A stretch of DNA of 64,000 nucleotides from Halomonas eurihalina (GTDB lineage: Bacteria; Pseudomonadota; Gammaproteobacteria; Pseudomonadales; Halomonadaceae). The notes under the pieces were generated by a model. The model saw only the letters and a list, made by a program, of their open reading frames with translations. It ran no database searches and had not been told where the DNA came from. The stretch lies in assembly GCF_008274785.1 (NCBI RefSeq), contig NZ_VTPU01000015.1:28574-92573 (forward strand). Direction: 5' to 3'. Positions within the stretch are counted from its first letter, which is position 1, and each line of letters begins with the position of its first letter. Below are positions 39,651-52,339 of the stretch, piece after piece. A program made the position numbers and the translations under genes.

Positions 39651-40421
39651 GTGACCAAGATCATCGCCTTGACCAACCAGAAGGGCGGCGTGGGCAAGAC
39701 CACCACCGCCGTCAACCTGGCCGCCAGCCTGGCGGCCCTGGATCGACGCGTGCTGCTGGTCGACCTGGATCCTCAGGGCCATGCCACCATGGGCAGCGGC
39801 GTCGACAAGCACGAACTTGATGGCAGCGTACTCGACGTAGTGCTCGGCGAGCGCAAGTCCAGCGAAGTGATCCTCGATTGCCCCGAGGCCGGTTTCGCTC
39901 TGCTGCCCGGCAACGGCGACCTGACCGCTGCCGAGGTGGAGCTGCTGGAACGCGATGAGGGGCGCGAGCGCTGCCTGGTCCGGGCTCTGGAAGACGTCGC
40001 CACCGAATACGACGTAGTGCTGATCGATTGCCCGCCATCGCTGAACATGCTCACTGTCAATGCGCTGACCGCCGCCGACGGCGTGCTCATTCCGCTGCAG
40101 TGCGAGTTCTATGCTCTGGAAGGGCTCTCGGCGCTGCTCGATACCGTCGAGCAGATCAAGGACAGCGTGAATCCCCAGCTCGAAATCTTCGGCATCCTGC
40201 GCACCATGTTCGACAGTCGCAACAGCCTGACCCGTGACGTCAGCAAGCAGTTGCGGGACTACTTCGGCGATGCACTGCTCAAGGCCACCATCCCGCGTAA
40301 CGTACGGGTTGCCGAGGCGCCGAGCCATGGTCTGCCGGTGACCAAGTACGCTCGCTTCTCGCGGGGTAGCCAGGCCCACCGGGTGCTGGCCAAGGAACTG
40401 ATCCGTCGCCTGTCGTTGTAA
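39651..40421 (+). CDS. parA: Chromosome partitioning ATPase ParA (Soj)
   Basis: A 256-residue deviant Walker A ATPase: KGGVGKTTTAVNLAASLA holds the signature lysine pair, Walker B is VVLIDCPPSLN, and VPLQ-type helices (IPLQCEFYALEGLSALLDTV) and RTMFDSRN are typical of chromosomal ParA/Soj. It moves the parS-ParB complex by binding DNA non-specifically. The start is a GTG at 39651. It is immediately followed by parB, and the parS sites are 24-32 kb away, on the other side of oriC. Confidence 0.96.
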   Translation: MTKIIALTNQKGGVGKTTTAVNLAASLAALDRRVLLVDLDPQGHATMGSGVDKHELDGSVLDVVLGERKSSEVILDCPEAGFALLPGNGDLTAAEVELLERDEGRERCLVRALEDVATEYDVVLIDCPPSLNMLTVNALTAADGVLIPLQCEFYALEGLSALLDTVEQIKDSVNPQLEIFGILRTMFDSRNSLTRDVSKQLRDYFGDALLKATIPRNVRVAEAPSHGLPVTKYARFSRGSQAHRVLAKELIRRLSL

Positions 40422-40451
40422 CCGTATGGTCCTGGAAATGAGGGAAACTCG

Positions 40452-41378
40452 ATGACGCGCAAACAACGCGCCCTGGGACGCGGCCTGGATGCCTTGATCG
40501 GCGCCAACGCTCGACGCCGCGACAGCCTGGACTTGCCCGAGGTCGATCCGTCACGGGAAGAGGCCGGGATGGATGAGGCCACCCAGGCGTTGCCGGGATC
40601 GGAGGAACGGCTCGAGCGTCTGCCGCTCGGTCAACTGACGCGAGGCCGCTACCAGCCACGTCGTGACATCCAGCCCGAAGCCCTGGAGGAACTGGCCGAC
40701 TCTATTCGCGCCCAGGGCGTCATGCAGCCGATCGTGGTGCGTCCGATCGGCGAGGAGCGCTACGAGATCGTTGCCGGCGAGCGGCGCTGGCGAGCGGCGC
40801 AACTGGCTGAGCTGGATCTCATCCCGGCGGTGGTGCGCGAGGTTTCCGACGAGGTGGCACTGGCCCTGGCGTTGATCGAGAACATTCAGCGCGAGAGTCT
40901 CAATCCAGTCGAAGAAGCCATGGCCATGAAGCGCCTGCTGGACGAATTCGAGCTGACCCAGCAACAGGCGGCGGACGCCGTGGGTCGTTCCCGTGCCCAG
41001 GTAGCCAACCTTCTGCGCCTGCTGGCGCTGGACCCTGAGGTGCAGACACTGCTCGAGCGGGGCGATCTCGATATGGGGCATGCCCGCGCACTCCTGGCGT
41101 TGTCAGGTGCCAAGCAGCGCAAGGCGGCCCATGAAGTGGTCAACAAGGACCTGACCGTGCGTGCCACCGAGGCCCTTGTGAAGCAACTGGTCGCCGGCGA
41201 ACGCAAGAAAACCGCGAAACCCAAGCCGAGTCCGGATGTCGCCAGGCTGGAATCCCGCCTCGGCGAGTTGCTCGGTGCGCCAGTGAAAATCCAGCATGGC
41301 CAGAGTGGCAAGGGACGGGTGACCATCCGTTATGCGAGTCTGGAGGAATTGGACGGTATTCTCGAGCATATTCGTTGA
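40452..41378 (+). CDS. parB: Chromosome partitioning protein ParB (Spo0J)
   Basis: A 308-residue DNA clamp and CTPase that loads at parS. The N-terminal MTRKQRALGRGLDALIG is the ParA-interacting segment. IVVRPIGEERYEIVAGERRWRAAQLA contains the CTP-binding GERRWRA motif. IENIQRESLNPVEEA and QQAADAVGRSRAQVANLLRLL form the helix-turn-helix that reads parS. The C-terminal dimerisation domain ends in VTIRYASLEELDGILEHI. Eight parS sites (7.76-15.33 kb) are its expected loading sites. Confidence 0.96.
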   Translation: MTRKQRALGRGLDALIGANARRRDSLDLPEVDPSREEAGMDEATQALPGSEERLERLPLGQLTRGRYQPRRDIQPEALEELADSIRAQGVMQPIVVRPIGEERYEIVAGERRWRAAQLAELDLIPAVVREVSDEVALALALIENIQRESLNPVEEAMAMKRLLDEFELTQQQAADAVGRSRAQVANLLRLLALDPEVQTLLERGDLDMGHARALLALSGAKQRKAAHEVVNKDLTVRATEALVKQLVAGERKKTAKPKPSPDVARLESRLGELLGAPVKIQHGQSGKGRVTIRYASLEELDGILEHIR

Positions 41379-41476
41379 GGCATTTATCCGTTTAGCGTGC
41401 TAAAGAAGTTCGCGTTTTTTCCTCGACTTTTAGTCGTAAGCTGGCGCGATATCGTGCATATTCGCCTCGCATCCGG

Positions 41477-41505
41477 TTGAAGCCGTCGGGCCGCTTCCCT
41501 ATAAT
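41477..41505 (+). promoter_or_regulatory. Sigma70 promoter of the atp operon
   Basis: TTGAAG at 41477-41482 and a perfect TATAAT at 41500-41505, 17 bases apart, about 80 bases before atpI. The rest of the parB-atpI spacer (41379-41587) shows only small dyads such as TTTAGC-gt-GCTAAA at 41391-41404. Confidence 0.85.
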
Positions 41506-41587
41506 CGCGCCGGACCGCTGACGTTGGCAGACACGGTGGTCATTGAGGCGGCCTGGGTGCCACGACAAGGTGAGAAACGGAGACCTC

Positions 41588-42813
<1,226 letters not shown>

Positions 42814-42848
42814 ATCGCGTAATACCCGATAAACCCTTAGACCCTTAA

Positions 42849-43100
<252 letters not shown>

Positions 43101-43110
43101 CGATTTGCAT

Positions 43111-43140
43111 ACCGAGCGCATTGCGCTCGGTTTGCTTGTT
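43111..43140 (+). terminator. Intercistronic hairpin between atpE and atpF
   Basis: ACCGAGCGC (43111-43119) pairs perfectly with GCGCTCGGT (43123-43131) across ATT, followed by TTGCTTGTTT. It could cause partial termination or protect the atpE message. Confidence 0.6.
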
Positions 43141-43175
43141 TCCGGTCGCCACGAATCTGTCAGAGGTACGTCCCT

Positions 43176-43646
43176 GTGAATATCAACATGACGCTTATCG
43201 GACAGATGATCGCGTTCGCGATCTTTGTCTGGTTTTGCATAAAGTACGTGTGGCCGCCGATCAACAATGCGCTCCACGAGCGTCAAAAGAAGATCGCCGA
43301 TGGCCTGGACGCCGCAAGTCGGGCTTCCCGTGATCTTGAGTTGGCCGAACAGCAGGCCAGCGAGACGCTTCGCGAGAGCAAGGAGCAGGCTGCCGAAATC
43401 CTGGAGCAGGCTCACAAGCGGTCCAACCAGATGATCGATGAGGCACGCGACCAGGCTCGTCAGGAAGGCGAGCGCATGATTGCTCAGGCCAAGTCTGAAA
43501 TCGAACAGGAAGTCAATCGCGCGAAAGATGACCTGCGTGGGCAGGTGTCGCGGCTTGCCATCGTGGGTGCGGAGCGGATCCTGGAATCCTCCATCGACGA
43601 AAAACGGCACGCCAAACTCGTCGACAAACTGGCCGAAGAGCTCTGA
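43176..43646 (+). CDS. atpF: ATP synthase subunit b
   Basis: The 156-residue peripheral stalk subunit, of the same length as E. coli (156). One N-terminal membrane helix ([22 protein letters not shown]) is followed by a long, highly charged coiled coil rich in EQA and ARDQARQ repeats. The start is a GTG at 43176. It pairs with the delta subunit encoded 11 bases later to hold F1 still. Confidence 0.96.
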   Translation: MNINMTLIGQMIAFAIFVWFCIKYVWPPINNALHERQKKIADGLDAASRASRDLELAEQQASETLRESKEQAAEILEQAHKRSNQMIDEARDQARQEGERMIAQAKSEIEQEVNRAKDDLRGQVSRLAIVGAERILESSIDEKRHAKLVDKLAEEL

Positions 43647-43657
43647 GGAGGTGATCC

Positions 43658-44197
43658 ATGGCGGAACTGTTTACCGTCGCTCGCCCCTACGCCAAGGCGG
43701 CCTTTGAACGCGCCGCTGAACGCCAGGCGTTGGCGGACTGGTCCGGCATGCTCGACACCGCCGCGCGGATCGTCGCCGATGGCGAGATGCGCCATCGGGT
43801 GCTGAGCAACCCGCGACTCACCAGTGCCCAGAAGACGCAGGCGCTCATTGACATCTGTGGCGACGCCATCGACGACGAGGCCGGCAACTTTCTGCGCCTC
43901 GTCGGCCAGAAGGGCCGCCTGGCGGCCCTGCCGGCTATCGCCGAGCAGTTCGAGCGGCTCAAGGCTCAGCGGGAGAAGCGCATCGACGTTGATATCGTCT
44001 CTGCCTTTCCGCTGGGCGATGCCCAGCAGGACAAGCTCGCGAGTGCACTGGCCAAGCGTCTGGACCGCGAAATCTCCATTACCACTCAGGTGGACAAAAA
44101 CCTCCTGGGAGGCGTGATCCTGCGTGCCGGCGATACCGTCATTGACGGCTCGGTACGTGGTCGACTGAACCGCCTCCACGAGGCCCTTTCCGCCTGA
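43658..44197 (+). CDS. atpH: ATP synthase subunit delta
   Basis: A 179-residue F1 subunit that joins the peripheral stalk to the alpha subunits. [14 protein letters not shown] at the N-terminus and [25 protein letters not shown] at the C-terminus are the two conserved patches of the delta (OSCP) family. It follows atpF by 11 bases and precedes atpA by 16 bases. Confidence 0.96.
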   Translation: MAELFTVARPYAKAAFERAAERQALADWSGMLDTAARIVADGEMRHRVLSNPRLTSAQKTQALIDICGDAIDDEAGNFLRLVGQKGRLAALPAIAEQFERLKAQREKRIDVDIVSAFPLGDAQQDKLASALAKRLDREISITTQVDKNLLGGVILRAGDTVIDGSVRGRLNRLHEALSA

Positions 44198-44213
44198 GTC
44201 TGAGGGACATGGC

Positions 44214-45758
44214 ATGCAGCAACTGAATCCTTCCGAGATCAGCGACATCATCAAGCAGCGCATCGAGAAGCTGGATGTCGCATCTGAAGCCCGCAATCAG
44301 GGCACCATCGTCAGCGTGTCTGACGGTATCGTGCAGATCCACGGTCTCGCCGACGCGATGTTCGGCGAGATGATCGAGTTCCCCGGCGGCATCTACGGTA
44401 TGACGCTGAACCTCGAGCGCGACAGTGTCGGCGCCGTGGTGCTGGGCGACTTCCTGCAGCTCGAAGAGGGCATGACTGCCCAGTGTACCGGCCGTATCCT
44501 CGAGGTGCCGGTAGGCCCCGAGCTGTGCGGTCGCGTGGTCGATGCCCTGGGCAATCCGATCGATGGCAAGGGCGAACTGGGTACCGACAAGACCGATGCG
44601 GTCGAGAAGGTGGCACCAGGCGTCATCACCCGTCAATCCGTCGACGAGCCGATCCAGACCGGCTTCAAGTCGATTGACGCCATGGTGCCGATCGGTCGCG
44701 GTCAGCGTGAGCTGATCATCGGCGACCGCCAGATCGGCAAGTCCGCCATCGCCATCGATGCAATCATCAACCAGAAGGGCAAGGGCGTCACCTGCGTCTA
44801 CGTGGCCATCGGCCAGAAGCAGTCGACGATTGCCAACGTGGTGCGCAAGCTCGAAGAGCATGGCGCCATGGAACACACCATCGTGGTCGCCGCCGGCGCT
44901 GCCGACCCGGCCCCGATGCAGTTCCTCGCCGCCTATTCCGGTTGCACCATGGGCGAATACTTCCGCGATCGCGGTGAAGACGCCCTGATCGTCTATGATG
45001 ATCTATCCAAGCAGGCCGTGGCCTATCGTCAGGTCTCCCTGCTGCTGCGTCGTCCGCCGGGCCGCGAGGCCTTCCCGGGTGATGTCTTCTACCTCCACTC
45101 GCGCCTGCTCGAGCGTGCTGCTCGCGTGAATGCAGACTACGTCGAGAAGATCACCGGCGGCGAGGTGAAGGGCAAGACCGGTTCGTTGACCGCACTGCCG
45201 ATCATCGAGACCCAGGGTGGCGACGTCTCCGCGTTCGTTCCGACTAACGTGATCTCGATCACCGACGGTCAGATCTTCCTCGAGACCGACCTGTTCAACT
45301 CGGGTGTCCGCCCGGCGATCAACGCCGGTCTGTCGGTATCCCGCGTGGGTGGTTCGGCACAGACCAAGATCATCAAGAAGCTCGGCGGTAGCGTGCGCCT
45401 GGCCTTGGCCCAGTATCGTGAGTTGGCGGCCTTCGCCCAGTTCGCTTCCGACCTGGACGAGGCCACCCGCAAGCAGTTGGAGCATGGTCAACGCGTCACC
45501 GAGCTGATGAAGCAGCATCAGTATGCGCCGATGTCCGTGGCCGAGATGGCCGTTTCCCTGTATGCCGCCAACGAGGGCTACCTGGAAGATATCGAGGTCA
45601 AGAAGGTGCTGGATTTTGAGCGTGCCTTGCAGGACTTCATGAAGTCCGAGTGCGCCGATCTTCTCGACAAGATCAACCAGACCGGCGACTACAGCGACGA
45701 GATCAAGACTGGCCTCAAGGAAGGTCTCGACAAGTTCAAGGCCACTCAGAGCTGGTGA
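44214..45758 (+). CDS. atpA: ATP synthase subunit alpha
   Basis: A 514-residue non-catalytic nucleotide-binding subunit (513 in E. coli). The Walker A is GDRQIGKSA, Walker B is [12 protein letters not shown], and the family motif [21 protein letters not shown] follows. The C-terminal helical domain ends in [10 protein letters not shown]. Three alpha subunits alternate with three beta subunits in F1. A 9-bp hairpin without T-tail (45766-45791) separates it from atpG. Confidence 0.98.
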   Translation: MQQLNPSEISDIIKQRIEKLDVASEARNQGTIVSVSDGIVQIHGLADAMFGEMIEFPGGIYGMTLNLERDSVGAVVLGDFLQLEEGMTAQCTGRILEVPVGPELCGRVVDALGNPIDGKGELGTDKTDAVEKVAPGVITRQSVDEPIQTGFKSIDAMVPIGRGQRELIIGDRQIGKSAIAIDAIINQKGKGVTCVYVAIGQKQSTIANVVRKLEEHGAMEHTIVVAAGAADPAPMQFLAAYSGCTMGEYFRDRGEDALIVYDDLSKQAVAYRQVSLLLRRPPGREAFPGDVFYLHSRLLERAARVNADYVEKITGGEVKGKTGSLTALPIIETQGGDVSAFVPTNVISITDGQIFLETDLFNSGVRPAINAGLSVSRVGGSAQTKIIKKLGGSVRLALAQYRELAAFAQFASDLDEATRKQLEHGQRVTELMKQHQYAPMSVAEMAVSLYAANEGYLEDIEVKKVLDFERALQDFMKSECADLLDKINQTGDYSDEIKTGLKEGLDKFKATQSW

Positions 45759-45765
45759 CCCCGAC

Positions 45766-45791
45766 GGCCCGCCTTTTTCGGGAGGCGGGCC
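45766..45791 (+). terminator. Intercistronic hairpin between atpA and atpG
   Basis: GGCCCGCCT (45766-45774) pairs with AGGCGGGCC (45783-45791) across an 8-base loop. There is no T-tail, so mRNA processing or stability is more likely than termination. Confidence 0.5.
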
Positions 45792-45829
45792 CTGGAGCTT
45801 TCTGAGGGCCACGAACGGAGTAGATCGCT

Positions 45830-46711
45830 ATGGCAGCTGCAAAAGAGATACGCACCAAGATCGGCAGCATCAAGAACACGCAGAAGATCACCAGTGCCAT
45901 GGAGATGGTCGCTGCGTCGAAGATGCGCAAGGCGCAGGACCGGATGCGGGCCAGCCAGCCCTACGCCAAGCAGATTCGCAAGGTGGTGGGCCACGTCGCC
46001 GATGCCAACCCGGAGTACAAGCATCCGTGGATGGAAGAGCGCGAGGTCAAGCGGGTCGGCTACATCGTGGTATCCAGCGACCGCGGGCTGTGCGGTGGCT
46101 TGAACCACAACCTGTTCAAGGCCGTCCTCAAGGAGGCCAAGGCCTGGCAGGACAGTGGCGCCGAGCTGGACTTCTGTCCTCTAGGCAGCAAGGCTACCGC
46201 CTTCTTCCGCAAGTATGGCGGCAACCTGGTGGCGGCCAAGAGCGGCCTGGGTGAGGCACCGAGCGCGGATAGCCTGATCGGCAGCGTGAAGGTGATGCTG
46301 GATGCCTACGACGAAGGCAAGCTGGACCGCCTTTATGTGGTGTTCAACGAGTTCGTCAACACCATGACCCAGAACCCGGTGGTTCGCCAACTGCTGCCCT
46401 TGTCGCCCGAGATGGGTGTCGAGTCGTCGGACGAAGAACACAAGCGTCCCGGAAACTGGGACTACCTGTATGAGCCGGATGCCAAGGCGCTGCTGGATAG
46501 CCTGCTGGTTCGCTTCGTGGAAGCGCAGGTCTATCAAGCGGTGGTCGAGAACGTGGCTTGCGAGCAGGCCGCGCGCATGATCGCGATGAAGAGCGCCACC
46601 GACAACGCCGGCAATCTGATCGACGATCTGGAACTGGTGTACAACAAGGCCCGTCAGGCGGCCATTACCCAGGAAATCTCCGAGATCGTCGGTGGCGCCG
46701 CCGCCGTATAG
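45830..46711 (+). CDS. atpG: ATP synthase subunit gamma
   Basis: A 293-residue central rotor shaft. The N-terminal helix reads [30 protein letters not shown] and the C-terminal one is [43 protein letters not shown]; both form the coiled coil that turns inside the alpha-beta ring. [16 protein letters not shown] is the other signature. A hairpin follows at 46718-46736. Confidence 0.97.
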   Translation: MAAAKEIRTKIGSIKNTQKITSAMEMVAASKMRKAQDRMRASQPYAKQIRKVVGHVADANPEYKHPWMEEREVKRVGYIVVSSDRGLCGGLNHNLFKAVLKEAKAWQDSGAELDFCPLGSKATAFFRKYGGNLVAAKSGLGEAPSADSLIGSVKVMLDAYDEGKLDRLYVVFNEFVNTMTQNPVVRQLLPLSPEMGVESSDEEHKRPGNWDYLYEPDAKALLDSLLVRFVEAQVYQAVVENVACEQAARMIAMKSATDNAGNLIDDLELVYNKARQAAITQEISEIVGGAAAV

Positions 46712-48154
<1,443 letters not shown>

Positions 48155-48178
48155 TCCCTCTACCTGGGAGACGTCATC

Positions 48179-48607
48179 ATGACGAAAAGCATTAGATGCG
48201 AGGTCGTCAGCGCCGAGGCGTCGATCTACTCCGGCGAAGCCGAGCAGGTCGTGGCGGCCGGCAGCATGGGGGATCTCGGTATCCTCGGCGGCCACACACC
48301 GCTGTTGACCGAGCTGGCCCCCGGACCGGTGCGCATCGTCCGGGGCGGAGGTGAAGAAGATCACTTCTACGTCTCGGGGGGCTTCCTCGAGGTACAGCCC
48401 GAGGTGGTCACCGTGCTGGCCGATACCGCCGTGCGTGCCGACGATCTTGACGAAGCGGCCGCCGAGCAGGCTCGCCAGCAGGCGTTGCAGGCCATGAACG
48501 ACAAGACCGCGGAGCTGGATTATACCCGTGCCTCGGCCGAGTTGGCCGAGGCCATGGCCCAGCTGCGTACCATTCAGCAGCTGCGTCGCAAGGCGGGTCG
48601 CGGCTGA
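48179..48607 (+). CDS. atpC: ATP synthase subunit epsilon
   Basis: A 142-residue F1 subunit that inhibits ATP hydrolysis. The beta-barrel domain includes VSAEASIYSGEAEQVVAAGSMGDLGILGGHTPLLTEL and the YVSGGFLEVQPEVVTVLADT stretch. The C-terminal helical arm is the region around LAEAMAQLRTIQQLRRK. It is the last gene of the operon and is followed by a terminator at 48641-48671. Confidence 0.96.
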   Translation: MTKSIRCEVVSAEASIYSGEAEQVVAAGSMGDLGILGGHTPLLTELAPGPVRIVRGGGEEDHFYVSGGFLEVQPEVVTVLADTAVRADDLDEAAAEQARQQALQAMNDKTAELDYTRASAELAEAMAQLRTIQQLRRKAGRG

Positions 48608-48640
48608 CGCCGGCAACGTGCTGAGCGTGGTTGATGAGAG

Positions 48641-48671
48641 CGCCTCCCGGATTCGCTTCGGGAGGCGTTTT
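48641..48671 (+). terminator. Terminator at the end of the atp operon
   Basis: CGCCTCCCG (48641-48649) pairs perfectly with CGGGAGGCG (48659-48667) across a 9-base loop, followed by TTTT. Confidence 0.88.
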
Positions 48672-48721
48672 CGTGTTCGTATCGGGTGAGCGTTCTGCAC
48701 CCTCGATGGGAGAAGATCTCC

Positions 48722-50092
48722 ATGTCACTCAACGAGTCCCTCGAGCAACACAAGGATGAACTGCTTCAGGCCCTGGAAAGGGATGATCGGGAGCGGCTGG
48801 ATGCTCAATTGCCTGAACTGCGTTCGGCCGATATCGCCGAGATCCTTCAGGACCTGCTCGAGGGTGACGATGAACTGCGTGCCCGTGCCTTGCTGGATAG
48901 CCTTCCCCTGGAGCGCCAGGCCAGTGTTATCGGCTATCTGCATGGTGAAGAGCAGCTTGTCTTCACCTCGGCCATGCGCAACGACAAGTTGCAGGCGGTA
49001 CTCGAGGACATGGGCTCCGACGAGCGAACCGACCTGTTCAAGGTGCTCGACGAGGATCGTCGCGAGGTACTGCTGCGGCGCATGGCGCATCGGGAGCGCG
49101 AGGAGCTCATGCGCCTGGCCAGCTACGAGGAAGGCACAGCCGGTGCCTTGATGACCTCCGACTATGTGGCGATCCCCATGGGCATGACTGTCTCGCGGGC
49201 GATGATGCGGGTGCGCCAGACCGCGCCGGATGCCGAGACGGTCTATCAGCTCTATGTGCTGGATGCCGAAGGGCGGCCGGCCGGGACCATGTCGTTACGC
49301 CAGTTGATGGTGGCCCGCCCCGGTGCCAAGGTCGACGAGCTGATGATCCGCGATGTCATCCATGCCACCGTGGATACGCCCCAGGAAGAAGTGGCTCGGC
49401 TCGTGGCGCGTTACGACATGCTAGCGGTGCCGGTGGTCGACGAGGATCGCCGGTTGGTCGGCATTGTCACTCACGATGACGCGCTGGACGTGGTCGAGTT
49501 CGAGGCCACCGAAGATATCCACAAGGGGATGTCCATCGGCCAGCTTGAGGATGGTGTCAGCCGAGTCCCCCTGCTCAGCCTCTATCGGAAGCGGGTGACC
49601 TGGTTGGTGCTGCTGGTATTCGGTAACCTCCTGTCGGGAGCCGGCATCGCGCACTTCGAGGACACTATCGCCGCTCAGGTCGCCCTGGTGTTCTTCCTAC
49701 CGCTGTTGATCGGCAGTGGCGGCAACGCCGGCGCTCAGGCCGCGACCCTGATGGTGCGGGGCATGGCCACCGGGGATGTCGGGGTACGTGACTGGGGCAA
49801 GCTGCTGGGACGCGAGTTGCTGGTCGCGGGGGCGCTGGGCCTGACCATGGCCCTGGCGGTGGCGCCGATCGGCGTGATGCGCGGCGGTGAAGCGGTAGCG
49901 CTGGTGGTGGCGGTGAGCATGATCTCGATCGTGCTGTTCGGCAGCCTGCTCGGCATGTGCCTGCCGTTTGTGCTCGATCGGTTCGGCTGGGATCCGGCAA
50001 CCGCATCGGCACCACTGGTGACCACCCTGATCGATGCGTCCGGGGTGTTGATCTATTTCAGTTTTGCGACCTTGATCTTGTCTAGTGGTTGA
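48722..50092 (+). CDS. mgtE: Magnesium transporter MgtE
   Basis: A 456-residue Mg2+ channel. The acidic N-domain of MgtE superhelical repeats (about residues 1-130) precedes two CBS domains (about 135-260), then five membrane helices with FFLPLLIGSGGNAGAQAATLMVRG, the pore signature. N and CBS domains sense cytosolic Mg2+ and close the channel. The ATG at 48722 has GGGAGAAG upstream. It lies between atpC and uppP; in E. coli glmU follows atpC directly. No Mg2+-responsive leader was seen in the 114-base upstream spacer. Confidence 0.94.
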   Translation: MSLNESLEQHKDELLQALERDDRERLDAQLPELRSADIAEILQDLLEGDDELRARALLDSLPLERQASVIGYLHGEEQLVFTSAMRNDKLQAVLEDMGSDERTDLFKVLDEDRREVLLRRMAHREREELMRLASYEEGTAGALMTSDYVAIPMGMTVSRAMMRVRQTAPDAETVYQLYVLDAEGRPAGTMSLRQLMVARPGAKVDELMIRDVIHATVDTPQEEVARLVARYDMLAVPVVDEDRRLVGIVTHDDALDVVEFEATEDIHKGMSIGQLEDGVSRVPLLSLYRKRVTWLVLLVFGNLLSGAGIAHFEDTIAAQVALVFFLPLLIGSGGNAGAQAATLMVRGMATGDVGVRDWGKLLGRELLVAGALGLTMALAVAPIGVMRGGEAVALVVAVSMISIVLFGSLLGMCLPFVLDRFGWDPATASAPLVTTLIDASGVLIYFSFATLILSSG

Positions 50093-50178
50093 GTGAGCGG
50101 ACAGATGGGCGTGGGATGTGTATCCTCGGGATCCGGCTGCCTGAGGGCACCGCTTCCCACTGAGATATAGAGTGCCCC

Positions 50179-50976
50179 ATGGATTGGCTACAGATCGTTC
50201 TGCTTTCCATCGTCCAGGGACTGACCGAGTTCCTGCCGGTTTCCAGTTCCGCCCATCTGATTCTGGTACCTGTGTTGACCGACTGGCCGGATCAGGGGCT
50301 AGCGTTCGATGTGGCGCTGCATCTCGGCAGCCTGACGGCCGTGGTGCTCTATTTCCGTCATGAACTCGCGGCCATGGTGACCAGTTGGTGCCACAGCCTG
50401 GCAGGACGTGGTACCGACGAGGATGCCCGCCTGGCCTGGTGGGTATTGCTGGCGACGATTCCGGTCTGCGTGTTCGGCCTGATATTCAAGGATGTCATCG
50501 AAGGTGCCATGCGCTCCCCGCTGGTGCTGGCCGGCGGCCTGATCGTCTTTGGCCTGGTGCTCGGGTATGTCGATTGGCGTCATCGCGGCAAGCGAAGCGA
50601 GTACCGGATGAACTGGCGCGATGCCTTGTGGATCGGCCTGGCGCAGGCCCTGGCGTTGATTCCCGGCACCTCGCGTTCCGGTATCACGATGACCGCCGCG
50701 TTAATGCTGGGGCTGAATAGGGAAGCCGCGGCACGCTTCTCCTTCCTGTTGTCGGTTCCGGTGATTGTGCTGGCCGGTGGGCTGGAATCGCTGGAACTGA
50801 TTCGCTCCCCGTTACCGGTGGACTGGATGGCCATGGCCGTGGGCGCCGTACTGTCGGGCATCAGTGCCTACCTGTGCATCCATTTTTTCCTGGCCTTCAT
50901 CAAGCGGATCGGCATGCAGCCCTTCGTGGTCTATCGTCTCATTCTGGGCATTGCGCTGATCTGGTTGTTTGGCTGA
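50179..50976 (+). CDS. uppP: Undecaprenyl-diphosphatase
   Basis: A 265-residue membrane phosphatase with seven or eight helices that recycles undecaprenyl diphosphate for peptidoglycan and LPS O-antigen synthesis. The two catalytic stretches are visible: IVQGLTEFLPVSSSAHLILV near the N-terminus and ALIPGTSRSGITMTAALMLGLNREAAARFSFLL in the middle. FHHELA-type helix and the C-terminal MQPFVVYRLILGIALI complete the match. High copy of this family gives bacitracin resistance in other bacteria. Confidence 0.95.
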   Translation: MDWLQIVLLSIVQGLTEFLPVSSSAHLILVPVLTDWPDQGLAFDVALHLGSLTAVVLYFRHELAAMVTSWCHSLAGRGTDEDARLAWWVLLATIPVCVFGLIFKDVIEGAMRSPLVLAGGLIVFGLVLGYVDWRHRGKRSEYRMNWRDALWIGLAQALALIPGTSRSGITMTAALMLGLNREAAARFSFLLSVPVIVLAGGLESLELIRSPLPVDWMAMAVGAVLSGISAYLCIHFFLAFIKRIGMQPFVVYRLILGIALIWLFG

Positions 50977-51150
50977 AGTACTTCATCGAGCCGGAGGGAG
51001 GATGAGCTGTTCCGGCGACAAGTCTTCGCGAGGGCGCTGTAAACCCATCCCTGGGCGCTACATCCGCCATTCCCTGGCGGATGACCCTCGCTCCGCCTTG
51101 TCCCCGGCGCTCATCCTGTCCGCCGGTTGGGTTCCTTCTGGAGTTTTGTC

Positions 51151-52278
51151 ATGTCACTTTCCAAACGTTACCTGGCTTCCCTGATAATGCTGCTGGCCAT
51201 CTTGCTGGCCGGTTGCTCGAAGCAGAAGCTGGAAACGCCCGTCACCTTGCAGGGCGATATCTTCGGTACCTTCTATCAGGTGACCATCGCCGACCCGATA
51301 ACCGCCGAGCGCCGGGATGCGCTGGAGCAAGGTATTCTCGATGAGCTGGAGGCGGTGGATGCCTCGATGTCGACTTATCGCGATGACGCCGAGCTGGTGG
51401 CCTTCAGCAAGGCACCGGTGGGGGAATGGCAGACGCTTTCCGCACCGTTGATCCATGTCCTGGATATCGCTCGATCCGTCGGCGAGGCCAGTGGCGGGGC
51501 CTTCGATGTGACCGTGGGGGGGCTGGTCAATCTGTGGAGCTTCGGGCCTGAGGCGCGTCCCGAGGAAGTGCCCGAGGATTCCCTTATCGAGCAGCGTCTC
51601 GCCGAGGTCGGTATGGATACCCTGGAGCTCGATGTCGAGACGAAGCGCGCACGACGACTAAAGGATGTCTTCGTCGACCTCTCCGGTGTGGCCAAGGGCT
51701 ATGCGACCGACCAGGTCGCTGCCTATCTGGCTGATCAGGGCGTGGAGAACTATCTGGTCAACCTGGGTGGAGAGGTCAAGGTGGATGGCCATCGCGATGG
51801 TGAGAGCGAGTCCTGGCGTATCGGCGTCGAGGTACCACGCAACGGGCGTCCGCAAGCCGAACATGTGCTGCCTCTGGAAGACATTTCGGTGGCCACCTCG
51901 GGCGACTACCGCAATTACTTCGAGGTCGACGGACACCGCTATTCGCATACCATCGATCCCCGCACTGGCCGTCCGATCCAGCATCGTCTCGCCTCGGTAA
52001 CGATCATCGATCCATCCAACGCCCGGGCTGATGCCTGGGCCACGGCCATGACGGTGCTCGGCGAGCAAGAAGGAATGACCTTGGCCCGGCGCCATGACCT
52101 GGCGGTGTTGATGCTGGTACGTCAGGGGGATGGCTGGCAGAGTCTGGCGAGTCCCGCCTTCGCGGCATATTTCGGTCGTGCCATGGTCGACAAGATGGGG
52201 ATCGAGGTGGCGGAGGATGCTGACAACGGGAACAACGAGAGTATCGCCGAGGGTGAAGATGGCGAAAAAGGGAACTGA
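51151..52278 (+). CDS. apbE: FAD:protein FMN transferase lipoprotein
   Basis: A 375-residue periplasmic enzyme that attaches FMN to threonine residues of flavoproteins such as NqrB and NqrC. The start at 51151 has GGAG eight bases upstream. The signal ends in a lipobox LAILLAGC. VDASMSTYRDDAELVAF, VDLSGVAKGYATDQVAAYL and YSHTIDPRTGRPI are family signatures, the last with the conserved metal-binding region. The C-terminal tail is acidic, like many secreted proteins of halophiles. No target gene such as nqr or rnf is in the window. Confidence 0.92.
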   Translation: MSLSKRYLASLIMLLAILLAGCSKQKLETPVTLQGDIFGTFYQVTIADPITAERRDALEQGILDELEAVDASMSTYRDDAELVAFSKAPVGEWQTLSAPLIHVLDIARSVGEASGGAFDVTVGGLVNLWSFGPEARPEEVPEDSLIEQRLAEVGMDTLELDVETKRARRLKDVFVDLSGVAKGYATDQVAAYLADQGVENYLVNLGGEVKVDGHRDGESESWRIGVEVPRNGRPQAEHVLPLEDISVATSGDYRNYFEVDGHRYSHTIDPRTGRPIQHRLASVTIIDPSNARADAWATAMTVLGEQEGMTLARRHDLAVLMLVRQGDGWQSLASPAFAAYFGRAMVDKMGIEVAEDADNGNNESIAEGEDGEKGN

Positions 52279-52339
52279 CATGGCCAGTAACGTGGCCGAA
52301 CGCCTAGAATGATTTGGATCTGATGAGTGGACAAGGATC

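Noticed and set aside
41391..41404. TTTAGC-gt-GCTAAA as a parB terminator
   Set aside because: The loop would be only two bases, the stem is AT-rich, and there is no T-run.
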